64,000 nt of DNA from CAZCBX01 sp964497185 (GCA_964497185.1 CAZCBX010000002.1:124001-188000), one strand, 5' to 3'; shown: positions 17,832-27,614, numbered from the stretch's first letter. Made by a program: numbers and translations. Notes: generated by a model from the letters alone, not told the origin.

Positions 17832-19988
17832 TTATTGCATCTCGATGGGGATGGATTTGGAGCGCTCCACGCTGACAATGCCCACCAAGCCTTCAATTTT
17901 TGACATCAATACACGCAGGTGTTCGGTGTTGCGAATGGATATCTCAAAATAATTGATGGCGATGTTGTCTTCGGTGGTTCGACAAAAGACGTTGGAGATA
18001 TTGGAATTGCCTGCGGAAATAATTTTAGAAATGCTGGACAATATGCCCGGTTCGTTGCGAGAAATCACTTTGATGGTCACACTGCGGCTGAGACTTTCCT
18101 TGTCACTCCATTCCACTTCGATTTTTCGGTCTGGATCCATGTTGAGCAATTTGCTGCAATCAGTTTTATGAATGGTGACCCCTTTGCCACGGGTGACAAA
18201 ACCTTGAATCCGATCGCCGGGTAAGGGTTCGCAGCACTTGCCAAAACGAATTAAAATGTTTTCTTTGCCACCCACCAGAATTGGATCTGTGGCATGTCTT
18301 GGCGTAGGAGCGTGGGCTATCTTTGAAAACGGAGAAGGGGCATCCGGCTTTTCTTGTGGATCCAAAATTTCAAAAATTTGAGAAATTTCCACTTTCCCGT
18401 AACCAACATTTAAAAATAACTCTTCGACATTGCCGTAGTTTAGATGCTGCAAGAGCTTTTTGATTTGGCCGGATTTTGTGAGCTTATCCACATTGGTGTT
18501 AATTTTTTTAAGCTCGCGCTCCAAAATTTCCTGGCCAATCATTTTGCCAGTTTCTCTTTGTTCCTGACGTAGAATGCTGCGTATTTTATTGCGTGCTTTA
18601 CTGGTCACAACAAATTTCAGCCATCCACTGGACGGTTGCGCATTGGCATCGGTCATAATGCTAACAACATCGCCGTTGCGAAGCTCGTATTTGAGCGGCA
18701 CAATTTTTTCATTCACTTTGGCGCCTTTGCAACGGTTGCCCACTTCTGTGTGAATGCGATAGGCAAAATCAACCGGGGTGCTGCCTTTGGGAAGTTCAAT
18801 CACTTCGCCTTGGGGTGTGAATACAAAAACTTCATCTCCATACAGTTCGATTTTGACCGATTCAATAAACTGATGTGAATCAGTGAGGTCTTCTTGCCAT
18901 TCAAGCATGCGCTTGATCCAGTTGAGCTGTTCCAGCTCCTGCTGGCTAAATCCTTCACCTGTTTTGTACGCCCAGTGGGCCGCGATTCCCTCTTCGGCAA
19001 ACTGATGCATTTTTTCCGTACGAATCTGTACCTCAATGCGGCTTCCGCCAGGCCCTACAACGGTGGTGTGCAAGGACTGATACATATTTTCTTTGGGCAG
19101 GGCGATGTAGTCTTTGAATTTTCCGGGTACAGGCTTCCAGGTACTGTGAATATGTCCAAGCGCCTCATAACATTGGGGCAAAGTTTGAACAATAATTCGA
19201 AATGCAATGAGGTCATGGATTTGCTCAAAGTCCAAATTGCGATGATCCATTTTCCGAAAAACAGAATACAGATGTTTGTGCCGTCCAGACACTTTGGCTT
19301 CCAACCCCATTTTGCTCATTTTATCCTGAATGAGCGCAACCACCTTGTTGACGTATTGGACATTTTCTTTTTCCGATTTCTGAATGTTTTTGCGCAGCTT
19401 GGCGTAGGCCTCTGGATGAAGGTATTGAAAAGCTAAGTTTTCCAATTCAGACTTAATCCATGAAATTCCCAAGCGGTGGGCAATGGGGGCATAGATTTCC
19501 AATGTTTCTTTGGCAATGGCTTGCTGCCGATTGGGATTCATGTGATCGAGGGTGCGCATGTTGTGCAGTCGATCGACCAGTTTGATGATGATTACCCGAA
19601 TGTCTTTGGACATGGCCAAAAGCATTTTTCGAAAACTTTCATGCTGGCGCACGTCTTTGGATTTGAATGAAATGTGACTGAGCTTGGTGACCCCATCAAC
19701 AATGTCGGCCACTTCTTTGCCAAACTGATATTCGATGTCGGCCAGCGGAATTTGTGTATCTTCCACCACGTCATGCAAAAGACCCGCAACAACGCTTTCT
19801 TCATCCATATTTCTGGACGCAAGAATGTAAGCGACCTCCAAGGGGTGCATGAGGTAAGGCTCGCCAGACTTTCTCGTCTGTCCTTCATGGGCACTTAACG
19901 CAAGTTGATAAGCATCTTCAACCAAAGTTAGATTGGGTGATTTCTTATTGTTTTTAAGCGCGGAAAGTATATTGTCTATGGTTCTCAT
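17832..19988 (-). CDS. bifunctional (p)ppGpp synthetase/hydrolase, Rel/SpoT type
   Basis: Stringent-response enzyme that makes and degrades (p)ppGpp. Domain order in 718 residues: HD hydrolase with an intact HDVVEDT; synthetase with GKFKDYIALPKENMYQSLH, whose basic K-x-K-D pattern is that of bifunctional enzymes; TGS domain (EVFVFTPQGEVIELPKG); an alpha-helical region with a CCEPLPGD block; and a C-terminal ACT domain. All active-site motifs look intact, so both activities are expected. It is divergent from the glutamate-cysteine ligase gene with a very short gap. Confidence 0.95.
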   Translation of the reverse strand: MRTIDNILSALKNNKKSPNLTLVEDAYQLALSAHEGQTRKSGEPYLMHPLEVAYILASRNMDEESVVAGLLHDVVEDTQIPLADIEYQFGKEVADIVDGVTKLSHISFKSKDVRQHESFRKMLLAMSKDIRVIIIKLVDRLHNMRTLDHMNPNRQQAIAKETLEIYAPIAHRLGISWIKSELENLAFQYLHPEAYAKLRKNIQKSEKENVQYVNKVVALIQDKMSKMGLEAKVSGRHKHLYSVFRKMDHRNLDFEQIHDLIAFRIIVQTLPQCYEALGHIHSTWKPVPGKFKDYIALPKENMYQSLHTTVVGPGGSRIEVQIRTEKMHQFAEEGIAAHWAYKTGEGFSQQELEQLNWIKRMLEWQEDLTDSHQFIESVKIELYGDEVFVFTPQGEVIELPKGSTPVDFAYRIHTEVGNRCKGAKVNEKIVPLKYELRNGDVVSIMTDANAQPSSGWLKFVVTSKARNKIRSILRQEQRETGKMIGQEILERELKKINTNVDKLTKSGQIKKLLQHLNYGNVEELFLNVGYGKVEISQIFEILDPQEKPDAPSPFSKIAHAPTPRHATDPILVGGKENILIRFGKCCEPLPGDRIQGFVTRGKGVTIHKTDCSKLLNMDPDRKIEVEWSDKESLSRSVTIKVISRNEPGILSSISKIISAGNSNISNVFCRTTEDNIAINYFEISIRNTEHLRVLMSKIEGLVGIVSVERSKSIPIEMQ

Positions 19989-20046
19989 CGCGTAAAAAGT
20001 AGTATATCAACTGCATTGGCAATTGACTACAAATAGAAAGCCAACC

Positions 20047-21357
20047 ATGAGCAGAGAAGCCACAGAAGAAAAAACCATCGTTGCGCACCCTGATGATCTT
20101 TTAGAGATCTTCATTCGTGGGAGTCGGCCCGCTTCACAAAATTTGATCGGGCTTGAATTCGAACGTTTTGTCATCGATGGGGACACAGGGCAATCCCTTC
20201 CATTTCGAGGTCAGACGCGCAGCATCGAGGTATTGCTGGAACATTTTGGTCAAATCATGGGCTGGAAAAAAATTTACGATCAAGACGCTTTGATTGCGCT
20301 GGAGCATGAGGGCAGTGCCATCACACTTGAACCAGGTGGTCAGCTAGAAATTAGCTGTCGGGCGCATGCCGGACTCAAAGACAGCTGCAAAGAGATTTTG
20401 CATCAGGTAAAAGTGTTTGATCAGATTGCCACCCAACTGGGTGTTTTTTACAGCCGAAGCGGCGTGCCACCAGTAACCCAACTCGAAAATGCACAATGGG
20501 TGCCCAAAACCCGTTACCAATACATGAAAAATTTTCACCAAAAAGACAAAGCGTTTTTGGAAATGATGACCGTGACTTCTTCCATTCAGGTTAATTTTGA
20601 TTACAGCAGTCAAAGCGATTGTGCGCAGAAGATCAGGGTGGGCAGCATTTTATCACCGCTGTTGGCAGCACTTTTTGCCAATAGCTTTTATGAAAACCGA
20701 GCGCTAACTGGTTTTAAGACTCGGCGCATGCAAATATGGCATGACCTCGATCCCATGCGGTCGGGCGTGCGCGATTTTTTTGTCGATGGCACGTTTACGT
20801 TTGAACAATATCGCGATTACATGATGCAAGTACCCATGTACTTTATCTCGCGTGGTGGGCAGTACAAAGATGTCTCTCATATGACTTTTTCGCAATACCT
20901 TGAAAAAAAGCCTTACGGGGATGTGTACATGAGCGATTGGCTTTTGCACTTAACCACCACCTTTCCCGAAGTTCGACTGAAAGATCATTTGGAATTTCGG
21001 TCCGTAGATTCATCCACCCTTACATTTGTGATGGCCGCGGGCGCTTTTATCAAGGGCATTATGTACAACCAGCGTGCGCTGGATCAACTGGAAGAAACCT
21101 ATGCATCCATCCGCGCAGCAGACATTCATCAAGCCATAGCCAATGTGGCCAGAGAAGGGATGCAAACCAAGTTTTTGGATCAACCGATTAAAAACCAACT
21201 GCCCAGTTTATTTGAGCTTGCATTGGACGGTCTGCCCAGCGACGAGCATATTTATTTGTTACCCATGAAACATTACATTGATCAGGGCATTTCTCCGGCA
21301 GAAGAAAAAATTCAAACGCTCGACTTTGACGACCCACACGTTTGGAAAAACTTTTGA
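20047..21357 (+). CDS. glutamate--cysteine ligase, plant/alphaproteobacterial type
   Basis: ATP-dependent ligase making gamma-glutamylcysteine, the first step to glutathione. It belongs to the GCS2-type group found in plants and many proteobacteria, shown by GLEFERFVID, the ALEHEGSAITLEPGGQLEISC block, TSSIQVNFDY and the C-terminal LEFRSVDSST segment. A TTG 24 bases earlier is open, but the ATG at 20047 is preferred. The last base of its stop is the first base of the murI start. No glutathione synthetase gene is nearby. Confidence 0.9.
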   Translation: MSREATEEKTIVAHPDDLLEIFIRGSRPASQNLIGLEFERFVIDGDTGQSLPFRGQTRSIEVLLEHFGQIMGWKKIYDQDALIALEHEGSAITLEPGGQLEISCRAHAGLKDSCKEILHQVKVFDQIATQLGVFYSRSGVPPVTQLENAQWVPKTRYQYMKNFHQKDKAFLEMMTVTSSIQVNFDYSSQSDCAQKIRVGSILSPLLAALFANSFYENRALTGFKTRRMQIWHDLDPMRSGVRDFFVDGTFTFEQYRDYMMQVPMYFISRGGQYKDVSHMTFSQYLEKKPYGDVYMSDWLLHLTTTFPEVRLKDHLEFRSVDSSTLTFVMAAGAFIKGIMYNQRALDQLEETYASIRAADIHQAIANVAREGMQTKFLDQPIKNQLPSLFELALDGLPSDEHIYLLPMKHYIDQGISPAEEKIQTLDFDDPHVWKNF

Positions 21358-22157
21358 TGCAAAGCAAGCCGTCCATTGGGGTGATGGATTCTGGTATTGG
21401 GGGGCTTACTTTTGTGCAAAGAATGATCGATCGATGCGTCGATGCACGTTATGTATACATTTCCGATGCGGCCAATGTGCCTTACGGCAATCGCCCCCAA
21501 GCCTGGATGCTCGATCGCATGACCGAAATGAGCCAAGCTCTGAAAGATCAAGGGGTGGATGTTGTGCTTCTTGCGTGCAACACCGCCACGGCCGAAACCA
21601 TCGATCAGCTGCGTACGGTCAGTGACGTGCCCCTGGTGGGCATTGAGCCCTACATGCGCCATCGGCATTTGCTTCCCAACAAAGAGCAAGCCAAATATGC
21701 ATTGATTCTCACGCCAGCAACCCGTCAATCGGCGCGTTTTCAAGCGCTTCAAACGCTCAATGATCCAGAAAATCACATCCAAGTCTTTGCCTTGCCTCAT
21801 TTGGCCCTATTGATTGAACAGCTTAAAACATTGCCGTGGGCTGCCATTGAAGAGCAAGTGAAAACAGAATTAAAACCTTTGCAAGCGCAAGGCTTCACCC
21901 ACTTAATTTTGGGCTGCACACACTACGGCATTATTCAATCGTGGCTGGCGCAGCACTTAGGAGTAGAAATCGTCAATCCCATTGATCCTGTCATTGATCA
22001 TTTATTGGAAGTGGCCAATCTTCAACAGCGCAGTGGCCATCCGCAGTCATCCTTTTTATACAGCGAAGACCGTGGTCAACAATGGGCCTCAGTGATGCTG
22101 AATCAATTTGCTTTTCTTTCGTCTCCCGAACATGCAAGTTCGCTTTGCCTTAAATAA
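21357..22157 (+). CDS. murI: glutamate racemase
   Basis: Makes D-glutamate for peptidoglycan. Visible marks: the N-terminal VMDSGIGGLTFVQ, the YISDAANVPYG block, the first catalytic Cys in LLACNTATAE, and the second in LILGCTHYG. Length of 266 residues is normal. Translation is coupled to the preceding ligase through a TGATG junction. Confidence 0.94.
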   Translation: MQSKPSIGVMDSGIGGLTFVQRMIDRCVDARYVYISDAANVPYGNRPQAWMLDRMTEMSQALKDQGVDVVLLACNTATAETIDQLRTVSDVPLVGIEPYMRHRHLLPNKEQAKYALILTPATRQSARFQALQTLNDPENHIQVFALPHLALLIEQLKTLPWAAIEEQVKTELKPLQAQGFTHLILGCTHYGIIQSWLAQHLGVEIVNPIDPVIDHLLEVANLQQRSGHPQSSFLYSEDRGQQWASVMLNQFAFLSSPEHASSLCLK

Positions 22158-22305
22158 GGCACATATAAGCCATTTTTTAAAAGATGCAGTAAGCCCAAAT
22201 CACGCTGGATCCGCAATTTGTCGTATTGTTTGGTGGCGAGAGAGTTTGGGCATTCACCAAATATATGGCTAATTTTATAGGGATATCAATAAGATGCGAG
22301 TCTTC

Positions 22306-22332
22306 TTGACATCTTGCATAGGGCTATATATT
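22306..22332 (+). promoter_or_regulatory. candidate promoter for the transaldolase operon
   Basis: TTGACA at 22306-22311 and TATATT at 22327-22332 with a 15-base spacer, shorter than ideal, about 35 bases before the start codon. The 210-base gap upstream holds nothing else that I recognise. Confidence 0.4.
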
Positions 22333-22367
22333 CCAATATTCATATTCAACATCATTGTAAGGACCGC

Positions 22368-23012
22368 ATGAAATTTTTTATTGATTCAGCCAACATCGAA
22401 GAAATCAAAACAGCCCTGTCATGGGGCGTACTCGATGGGGTCACCACCAATCCATCTTTGGTCGCCAAACAGGGCGGCAATGTCGAAGACATGTATCGGG
22501 AAATTTGCCAAACGGTCGACGGCCCGGTTAGTTTGGAAGCCGTTAGCTTAAAAACGGATGAAATGGTCGATGAAGGAAAAAAACTTCGTCGATTCGGTGA
22601 CAACGTGGTTGTCAAGTTACCGATGACTTTGGAAGGCCTTGCAGCCACCAAAGAGCTGGGCAAAGAAGGCATTCCCGTCAATATGACACTGTGTTTTTCA
22701 CCTTTGCAAGCCCTCATGGCAGCCAAAGCGGGTGCGGCATACATCAGTCCTTTCGTGGGCCGTCTTGATGACCTTTCTCAATACGGTATGGAGCTGATTT
22801 CACAAATTGTACAAATATATGACAACTATGAGTACGATACCGAAGTGCTGGTGGCCAGCATTCGAAACCCTGTACATGCATTGGACGCTGCGTTATTGGG
22901 CGCCGATGTGGCAACCGTTCCTTTTTCTGTCATGCAGCAATTTGCCAAACATCCCATGACCGACAAAGGCATTGATCGATTTTTAGAAGATTGGAAAAAG
23001 GTGTCCGAATGA
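22368..23012 (+). CDS. tal: transaldolase, small TalC/fructose-6-phosphate aldolase-like type
   Basis: A 214-residue transaldolase of the short subfamily in the pentose-phosphate pathway. Visible marks are MKFFIDSANIEEI at the N terminus, GVTTNPSLVAK, and the Schiff-base lysine in VVKLPMTLEG. The start at 22368 follows AAGGA and gives the canonical N terminus. The stop overlaps the start of the next gene (ATGA). Confidence 0.93.
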   Translation: MKFFIDSANIEEIKTALSWGVLDGVTTNPSLVAKQGGNVEDMYREICQTVDGPVSLEAVSLKTDEMVDEGKKLRRFGDNVVVKLPMTLEGLAATKELGKEGIPVNMTLCFSPLQALMAAKAGAAYISPFVGRLDDLSQYGMELISQIVQIYDNYEYDTEVLVASIRNPVHALDAALLGADVATVPFSVMQQFAKHPMTDKGIDRFLEDWKKVSE

Positions 23013-23599
23013 AAACAAATGCAACTTCATGGATGAAAAACTTTGGCCTAATGGGAATCGCCATCCTGTTATCGGCTGAGATGGTCATGGCGCAAGCCGT
23101 GGATGCGCAGCCGCCCGTGGCCGATCCAACACCTGTACCTCCTGTGGCTACCCAGCCAGCGCCCCGAGGCATTGGTAGTTATCTAAGACCGGATCCCATT
23201 TCTTTTAACGCCCGTGGATCAATGGGCGCCGCCATCGACCCCAATGTTTTTTGGACTGCACTTTCGCTGGAGGCTCAGCTGGATCAATTCATCGCCTTTG
23301 GCCCCACGTTTCAATTCGGTTTTGGCGACATCACCAATTACTTTATGGGCTCAATCGGACCCAGATTTGTATTGCCTTACCGAAGCATGGAATTCTATGT
23401 GGGCGGGGGTGTCGGCTTTTCTTACCGAGATCAGCAAGGCATTCAGTTCACCAATTTTCTGATGGAGTATCAAATTGGTGCGGAGTATTATTTTTTACAA
23501 AACCTGTCCGTTGGCCTTGGCGCTCGAATGAATTTGATCAGTTCGCGCGCCGTAGAAGAAATCCCTGTTTTCATGGGACACATTTCAGGCCACTTTTAA
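23009..23599 (+). CDS. small outer-membrane beta-barrel-like exported protein
   Basis: Signal peptide (LMGIAILLSAEMVMA, cleaved before QA), then a Pro-rich stretch (residues about 33-55) and about 140 residues of alternating hydrophobic and polar residues rich in Gly and aromatics, ending in HISGHF. The terminal Phe and the repeated short strands suggest an eight-strand barrel in the outer membrane. No named family is recognised. It is translationally coupled to transaldolase by a four-base overlap, although a functional link is not obvious. Confidence 0.7.
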   Translation: MKTNATSWMKNFGLMGIAILLSAEMVMAQAVDAQPPVADPTPVPPVATQPAPRGIGSYLRPDPISFNARGSMGAAIDPNVFWTALSLEAQLDQFIAFGPTFQFGFGDITNYFMGSIGPRFVLPYRSMEFYVGGGVGFSYRDQQGIQFTNFLMEYQIGAEYYFLQNLSVGLGARMNLISSRAVEEIPVFMGHISGHF

Positions 23600-23633
23600 A
23601 TCCATTGAAACCTCAAAGACAAAAGGAAGAAAA

Positions 23634-24416
23634 ATGAAAATCGGTGTTTGTGTCAAACATGTGCCCGACACCACGGCGCGCATTAGTATCAATGATGAAA
23701 AAAATGGAATTCAAACCGCAGGCGTGAAATTTGTACTCAGCCCGTATGATGAATTTGCAGTAGAACAGGCCATTTTGCTCAAAGAAAAACACGACGACGC
23801 GCAAGTGTTGGTGTTTACCTTTGGCGGGCCCAAAAGCGTGGACGCGCTTCGAAGTGCTCTAGCCATGGGTGCCGACGAGGCTTTTCACATCGAAGATGAA
23901 AACCAAAGCAGTCGAGACGCGCTGGTCACCGCGCGCGTGCTGTGCAGCGCCCTTCAAAAACAAGAAGTGGATATGGTGTTTACAGGCCGACAAGCCATTG
24001 ATGACGACAATGCGCAGGTCAGTCAAATGACAGCGCAATTGTTGGGCTGGCCCCATATGACGGTGGTCAGTGGATTTGAAATCGACGGTGACACGGCCAA
24101 AGTCACGCGCGACATCGAAGGCGGCGCCAAAGAAATTTGGCAAACGCCTCGCCAAGCCGTTTTTGCATGCACCAAAGGCTTGAATGATCCGCGCTACCCA
24201 TCGCTTAAAGGCATCATGCAAGCCAAGAAAAAACCTTTAACACAGCTCAAGCCAGCCGATTTGGGACTGGACGCTTCTCAAACCAATGCACGTGTGGTGT
24301 ACGAACGCTTTGAATTGCCCTCTGAAGAGCGAAAACAGCATATTTTTGAAGAAGCCACCCAAGAAAACGTCGACGCATTGGTGCGGCTGCTGCGCGAAGA
24401 AGCCAAAGTCTTGTAA
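23634..24416 (+). CDS. etfB: electron transfer flavoprotein beta subunit
   Basis: Small subunit of the heterodimeric ETF that carries electrons from acyl-CoA and related dehydrogenases to the quinone pool. The N terminus KIGVCVKHVPDTTARISI and the region around GRQAIDDDNAQVSQMTAQLLG are characteristic. An AAAGGAAG ribosome site lies just upstream. It is followed after 31 bases by etfA, the usual order. Confidence 0.95.
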   Translation: MKIGVCVKHVPDTTARISINDEKNGIQTAGVKFVLSPYDEFAVEQAILLKEKHDDAQVLVFTFGGPKSVDALRSALAMGADEAFHIEDENQSSRDALVTARVLCSALQKQEVDMVFTGRQAIDDDNAQVSQMTAQLLGWPHMTVVSGFEIDGDTAKVTRDIEGGAKEIWQTPRQAVFACTKGLNDPRYPSLKGIMQAKKKPLTQLKPADLGLDASQTNARVVYERFELPSEERKQHIFEEATQENVDALVRLLREEAKVL

Positions 24417-24447
24417 TCCATTAAAAGTCACCCGGTAAGGAGCAACC

Positions 24448-25428
24448 ATGTCAGCCATTTTAGTTTGTTTAGAACACAAAGATCAAAAAATTAAAAACGC
24501 AAGTTTGGAGCTAGTGGGCAAGGCCCATCAACTGGCTTCGGATTTGTCTTGCAGCGTGCATGGCTTAATGGTGGGACAGGATTTGTCGGGTGCCATAGAC
24601 CAAGCCAAAAGCCTTGGCCTGGCCAAACTGTGGGTTGCCGAAGACGCCTCCTTGGAACATTACCATCCTGTCTTAACACCAGCTGTGCTTGCGCAAGCCG
24701 TCTCAGCCAGTCAGGCCAAAGTGGTGTGGTCCACCGCCAGCTCTACAGGCAAAGACATGTTGCCTGTGGTGACGGCCAAAGTCGATGGCGCCATGCTTTC
24801 CGAATGTGTGGACGTGCAAATCAAAGATGGAAAGCTCTATGGTCAGCGGCCCATGTATGCAGGCAAATGCACCGCCTGGGCATCGGTTCAAGAGGGCACC
24901 ACGGCCTTAATGACCTTTCGCCCCAATGTGTTTGAAGCCACCAACCAATGGCCCGAAGCTTCGACAGAAACACAAACCTTAGAAGTGCCAACCGACACTC
25001 AAAATGTGAGCATCGTTGAGCGCATCGCAGCCAAAAGTGACAAAGTTGATCTAACCGAAGCAGCCATCATCGTTGCTGGCGGACGCTCTTTGAAAAGTGC
25101 AGAAAATTTCTCCATTCTTCAAGAAATGGCTGCCCCGCTAAATGCAGCCGTGGGCGCAACCCGTGCAGCCGTCGATGCAGGCTACGCACCCCACAGCATG
25201 CAGATTGGCCAAACCGGCAAAGTGGTCAACCCCAAGCTGTATTTTGCCATGGGCATCTCTGGCGCCATTCAACATTTGGCCGGCATGCGCACCAGCAAAG
25301 TGATCGTGACCGTTAACACCGACAAAGACGCGCCACTTTTCGAAAAAAGCGATTATGGCATCGTTGGCGACTTGTTTGACGTTGCGCCCATGCTTACCCA
25401 AAGCCTACAAAAACTCCTTTCAGAATAA
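24448..25428 (+). CDS. etfA: electron transfer flavoprotein alpha subunit
   Basis: FAD-binding large subunit of ETF. The C-terminal FAD domain shows AGGRSLKSAENF, AAVGATRAAVDAGY, QIGQTGKVVNPKLYFA, GISGAIQH and VNTDKDAPLFEKSDYGIVGD. Length of 326 residues is normal. AAGGAG precedes the start. The gene ends just before a REP-like palindrome. No acyl-CoA dehydrogenase or ETF:quinone oxidoreductase gene is in the window. Confidence 0.95.
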   Translation: MSAILVCLEHKDQKIKNASLELVGKAHQLASDLSCSVHGLMVGQDLSGAIDQAKSLGLAKLWVAEDASLEHYHPVLTPAVLAQAVSASQAKVVWSTASSTGKDMLPVVTAKVDGAMLSECVDVQIKDGKLYGQRPMYAGKCTAWASVQEGTTALMTFRPNVFEATNQWPEASTETQTLEVPTDTQNVSIVERIAAKSDKVDLTEAAIIVAGGRSLKSAENFSILQEMAAPLNAAVGATRAAVDAGYAPHSMQIGQTGKVVNPKLYFAMGISGAIQHLAGMRTSKVIVTVNTDKDAPLFEKSDYGIVGDLFDVAPMLTQSLQKLLSE

Positions 25429-25439
25429 ACTTATATATT

Positions 25440-25473
25440 TTGGGGACAGACACCAAAAGTTGTCTGTCCCCAA
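25440..25473. repeat. REP-like palindrome after etfA
   Basis: A 13-bp perfect inverted repeat, TTGGGGACAGACA paired with TGTCTGTCCCCAA around an 8-base loop. There is no T-run afterwards, so it is not a typical intrinsic terminator. The GGGGACAGACACC core resembles palindromes linked to RAYT transposases and the GGGGACATGTACC palindrome at 42113-42182 of this window. Confidence 0.7.
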
Positions 25474-25560
25474 CCTCCATACCCTCCGAGCAAGAAATAT
25501 CCGGCCATATTCGAGTTATTTTCTCTTATCGCATCCAAATCACTCATTTTTTTACTTTTT

Positions 25561-25594
25561 CTAGGGTTGACACGACCTAGATGGTGCTTATTTT
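25561..25594 (+). promoter_or_regulatory. dnaK promoter with overlapping short inverted repeat
   Basis: TTGACA at 25567-25572, 16 bases, TATTTT at 25589-25594. CTAGG and CCTAG form a 20-base inverted repeat (25561-25580) centred on the -35 box, a possible operator. The CIRCE element of HrcA-controlled genes is not seen. Confidence 0.5.
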
Positions 25595-25654
25595 ACGGGC
25601 ATAGATAAGAAAAAGCGCCCATCACTCGCGCAAATGTGTAAGGAGAACATAACC

Positions 25655-27556
25655 ATGAGCAAGATTATCGGTATTGATTTAGGCACCACCAACTCGGTGG
25701 TATCCATTATGGAAGGTGGCGAAGCCAAAGTAATTCCCAATGAAGAGGGCGCCCGTACCACACCATCGGTGGTGGCCTTTCTAAAAGACGGCGACCGTAG
25801 CGTTGGACAAGTAGCCAAACGCCAAGCGGTCACCAACCCCGAAAAAACCATTTTTAGTGCCAAACGATTTATGGGGCTTCGATACAATGAAGTCACCGAA
25901 GGAGACAAAAAAGTTCCCTACAAAGTGGTCGAAGACAAAAAAGGCATGGCCGCCATTGAAATTGATGGCAAAACATACAGCCCTCAAGAGATCTCTGCCA
26001 TGGTACTGAGCAAGCTAAAAAAAGCCGCTGAAGACTATTTGGGCACCACCGTGACGGAAGCTGTCATCACCGTTCCTGCTTATTTCAACGATTCTCAGCG
26101 TCAAGCCACCAAAGATGCGGGTAAAATTGCTGGTCTGGACGTCAAACGCATCATCAACGAACCCACCGCAGCCGCTTTGGCCTATGGTTTGGACAAGAAA
26201 AAAGATCAAGTGGTCGCTGTATACGATTTCGGTGGCGGTACATTTGATATTTCCATCCTTGAAGTGGGTGACAAAGTGGTGGAAGTCAAAGCCACCAACG
26301 GCGACACGCACTTGGGTGGTGATGATGTCGATCAAGTCATCATTGACTGGTTGGCCGAAGAATTTAAAAAAGACCAAGGCATCGACGTATCCAAAGACAA
26401 AATGGTCATGCAACGCTTGAAAGAAGCCGCAGAAAAAGCCAAAATCGAGCTTTCCTCCGTCATGTCCACCGATATCAATCTACCATTTTTAACCGCCGAT
26501 GCTTCTGGCCCAAAGCACATGAACATCAGCTTAAGCCGCGCACAATTTGAAAAATTGGCCGGTCCCATCATCGATCGCACCAAAGAGCCCGCCCTCAAAT
26601 GCATGAAAGATGCTGGCGTAAGCCCATCCGACATTGATGAAGTCATCTTGGTAGGGGGGTCCACCCGCATCCCTTATGTCCAAAACATCATCAAAGACGT
26701 ATTTGGCAAAGAAGGCGCCAAGTCTGTTAACCCAGACGAAGTGGTTTCTGCCGGTGCAGCCGTACAGGGCGGTGTATTGGCCGGAGACGTCAAAGACGTT
26801 CTTTTGCTGGATGTCACCCCATTGTCTTTGGGCATTGAAACCCTGGGCGGTGTGATGACCAAACTGATTGATCGCAACACCACCATTCCGGTTAAAAAGT
26901 CCGAAACCTTTTCAACCGCGGCAGACAATCAGCCATCGGTAGACATTCACGTGCTGCAAGGCGAGCGCGAAATGGCATCGGGCAACCGCACCTTGGGTCG
27001 ATTTCAACTCAATGAAATCCCACCCGCACCCCGCGGCACCCCACAGATTGAAGTGACTTTTGACATCGACGCCAACGGCATTGTTTCGGTTTCGGCCAAA
27101 GACAAAGCCACCGGCAAAGAGCAAAAGATTACGCTAACCAACAATTCAGGTCTATCCGAAGAAGACATTGAAAAAATGGTTGCCGACTCGGAAGCGCATG
27201 CCGAAGAAGACAAAAAGAAAAAAGAAGAAGTTACGGTGAAAAATAACCTAGACTCCATGGTCTACAACACGGAGAAAACCTTAAACGAAAACAAGGACAA
27301 ACTCCCTGAAGACAAAGTCAAACCCCTCGAAGATGCATTGGCCCAAGCCAAAAAAGCATTGGAAGGCAATGACCTAGAAGCCATGAAAAAAGAAACCGAA
27401 AACCTCAACCAACTCGCGCACAGCATGGCCGAAGAAATGTACAAAGCCAGCAGCGCCCAAGACGCGTCCGCTCAGGGACAAGCCCCCGAGTCCGAAGAGG
27501 GCAACGTCCCACCCCAACAAGACGACGTGATTGACGTGGAACACAAAGATCTATAA
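25655..27556 (+). CDS. dnaK: molecular chaperone DnaK (Hsp70)
   Basis: ATP-dependent chaperone, 633 residues. The ATPase domain has IIGIDLGTTNSVV, VITVPAYFNDSQRQATKDAG, NEPTAAALAYGL, VYDFGGGTFDISIL and LVGGSTRIPYVQ. The substrate domain has LLLDVTPLSLGIET and the C-terminal lid ends in a Gln/Asp-rich tail with DVIDVEHKDL. AAGGAG at 25640-25645 supports the ATG at 25655, which gives the normal MSKIIG start. It stands alone: neither grpE nor dnaJ is adjacent. Confidence 0.98.
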   Translation: MSKIIGIDLGTTNSVVSIMEGGEAKVIPNEEGARTTPSVVAFLKDGDRSVGQVAKRQAVTNPEKTIFSAKRFMGLRYNEVTEGDKKVPYKVVEDKKGMAAIEIDGKTYSPQEISAMVLSKLKKAAEDYLGTTVTEAVITVPAYFNDSQRQATKDAGKIAGLDVKRIINEPTAAALAYGLDKKKDQVVAVYDFGGGTFDISILEVGDKVVEVKATNGDTHLGGDDVDQVIIDWLAEEFKKDQGIDVSKDKMVMQRLKEAAEKAKIELSSVMSTDINLPFLTADASGPKHMNISLSRAQFEKLAGPIIDRTKEPALKCMKDAGVSPSDIDEVILVGGSTRIPYVQNIIKDVFGKEGAKSVNPDEVVSAGAAVQGGVLAGDVKDVLLLDVTPLSLGIETLGGVMTKLIDRNTTIPVKKSETFSTAADNQPSVDIHVLQGEREMASGNRTLGRFQLNEIPPAPRGTPQIEVTFDIDANGIVSVSAKDKATGKEQKITLTNNSGLSEEDIEKMVADSEAHAEEDKKKKEEVTVKNNLDSMVYNTEKTLNENKDKLPEDKVKPLEDALAQAKKALEGNDLEAMKKETENLNQLAHSMAEEMYKASSAQDASAQGQAPESEEGNVPPQQDDVIDVEHKDL

Positions 27557-27581
27557 ACGATCCAGTCCCACCAGGACGACC

Positions 27582-27614
27582 AAAAAGGCCTTGCCCCAAA
27601 GCAAGGCCTTTTTT
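27582..27614 (+). terminator. rho-independent terminator of dnaK
   Basis: A 13-bp perfect stem, AAAAAGGCCTTGC paired with GCAAGGCCTTTTT, with a 6-base loop, running into a T tract. The A-rich 5' flank makes it potentially bidirectional, so it could also stop transcription arriving from the opposite side. Confidence 0.92.

Noticed and set aside
25440..25473. Intrinsic terminator of etfA
   Set aside because: Good stem, but followed by CCTCC rather than T. REP-like palindrome preferred.
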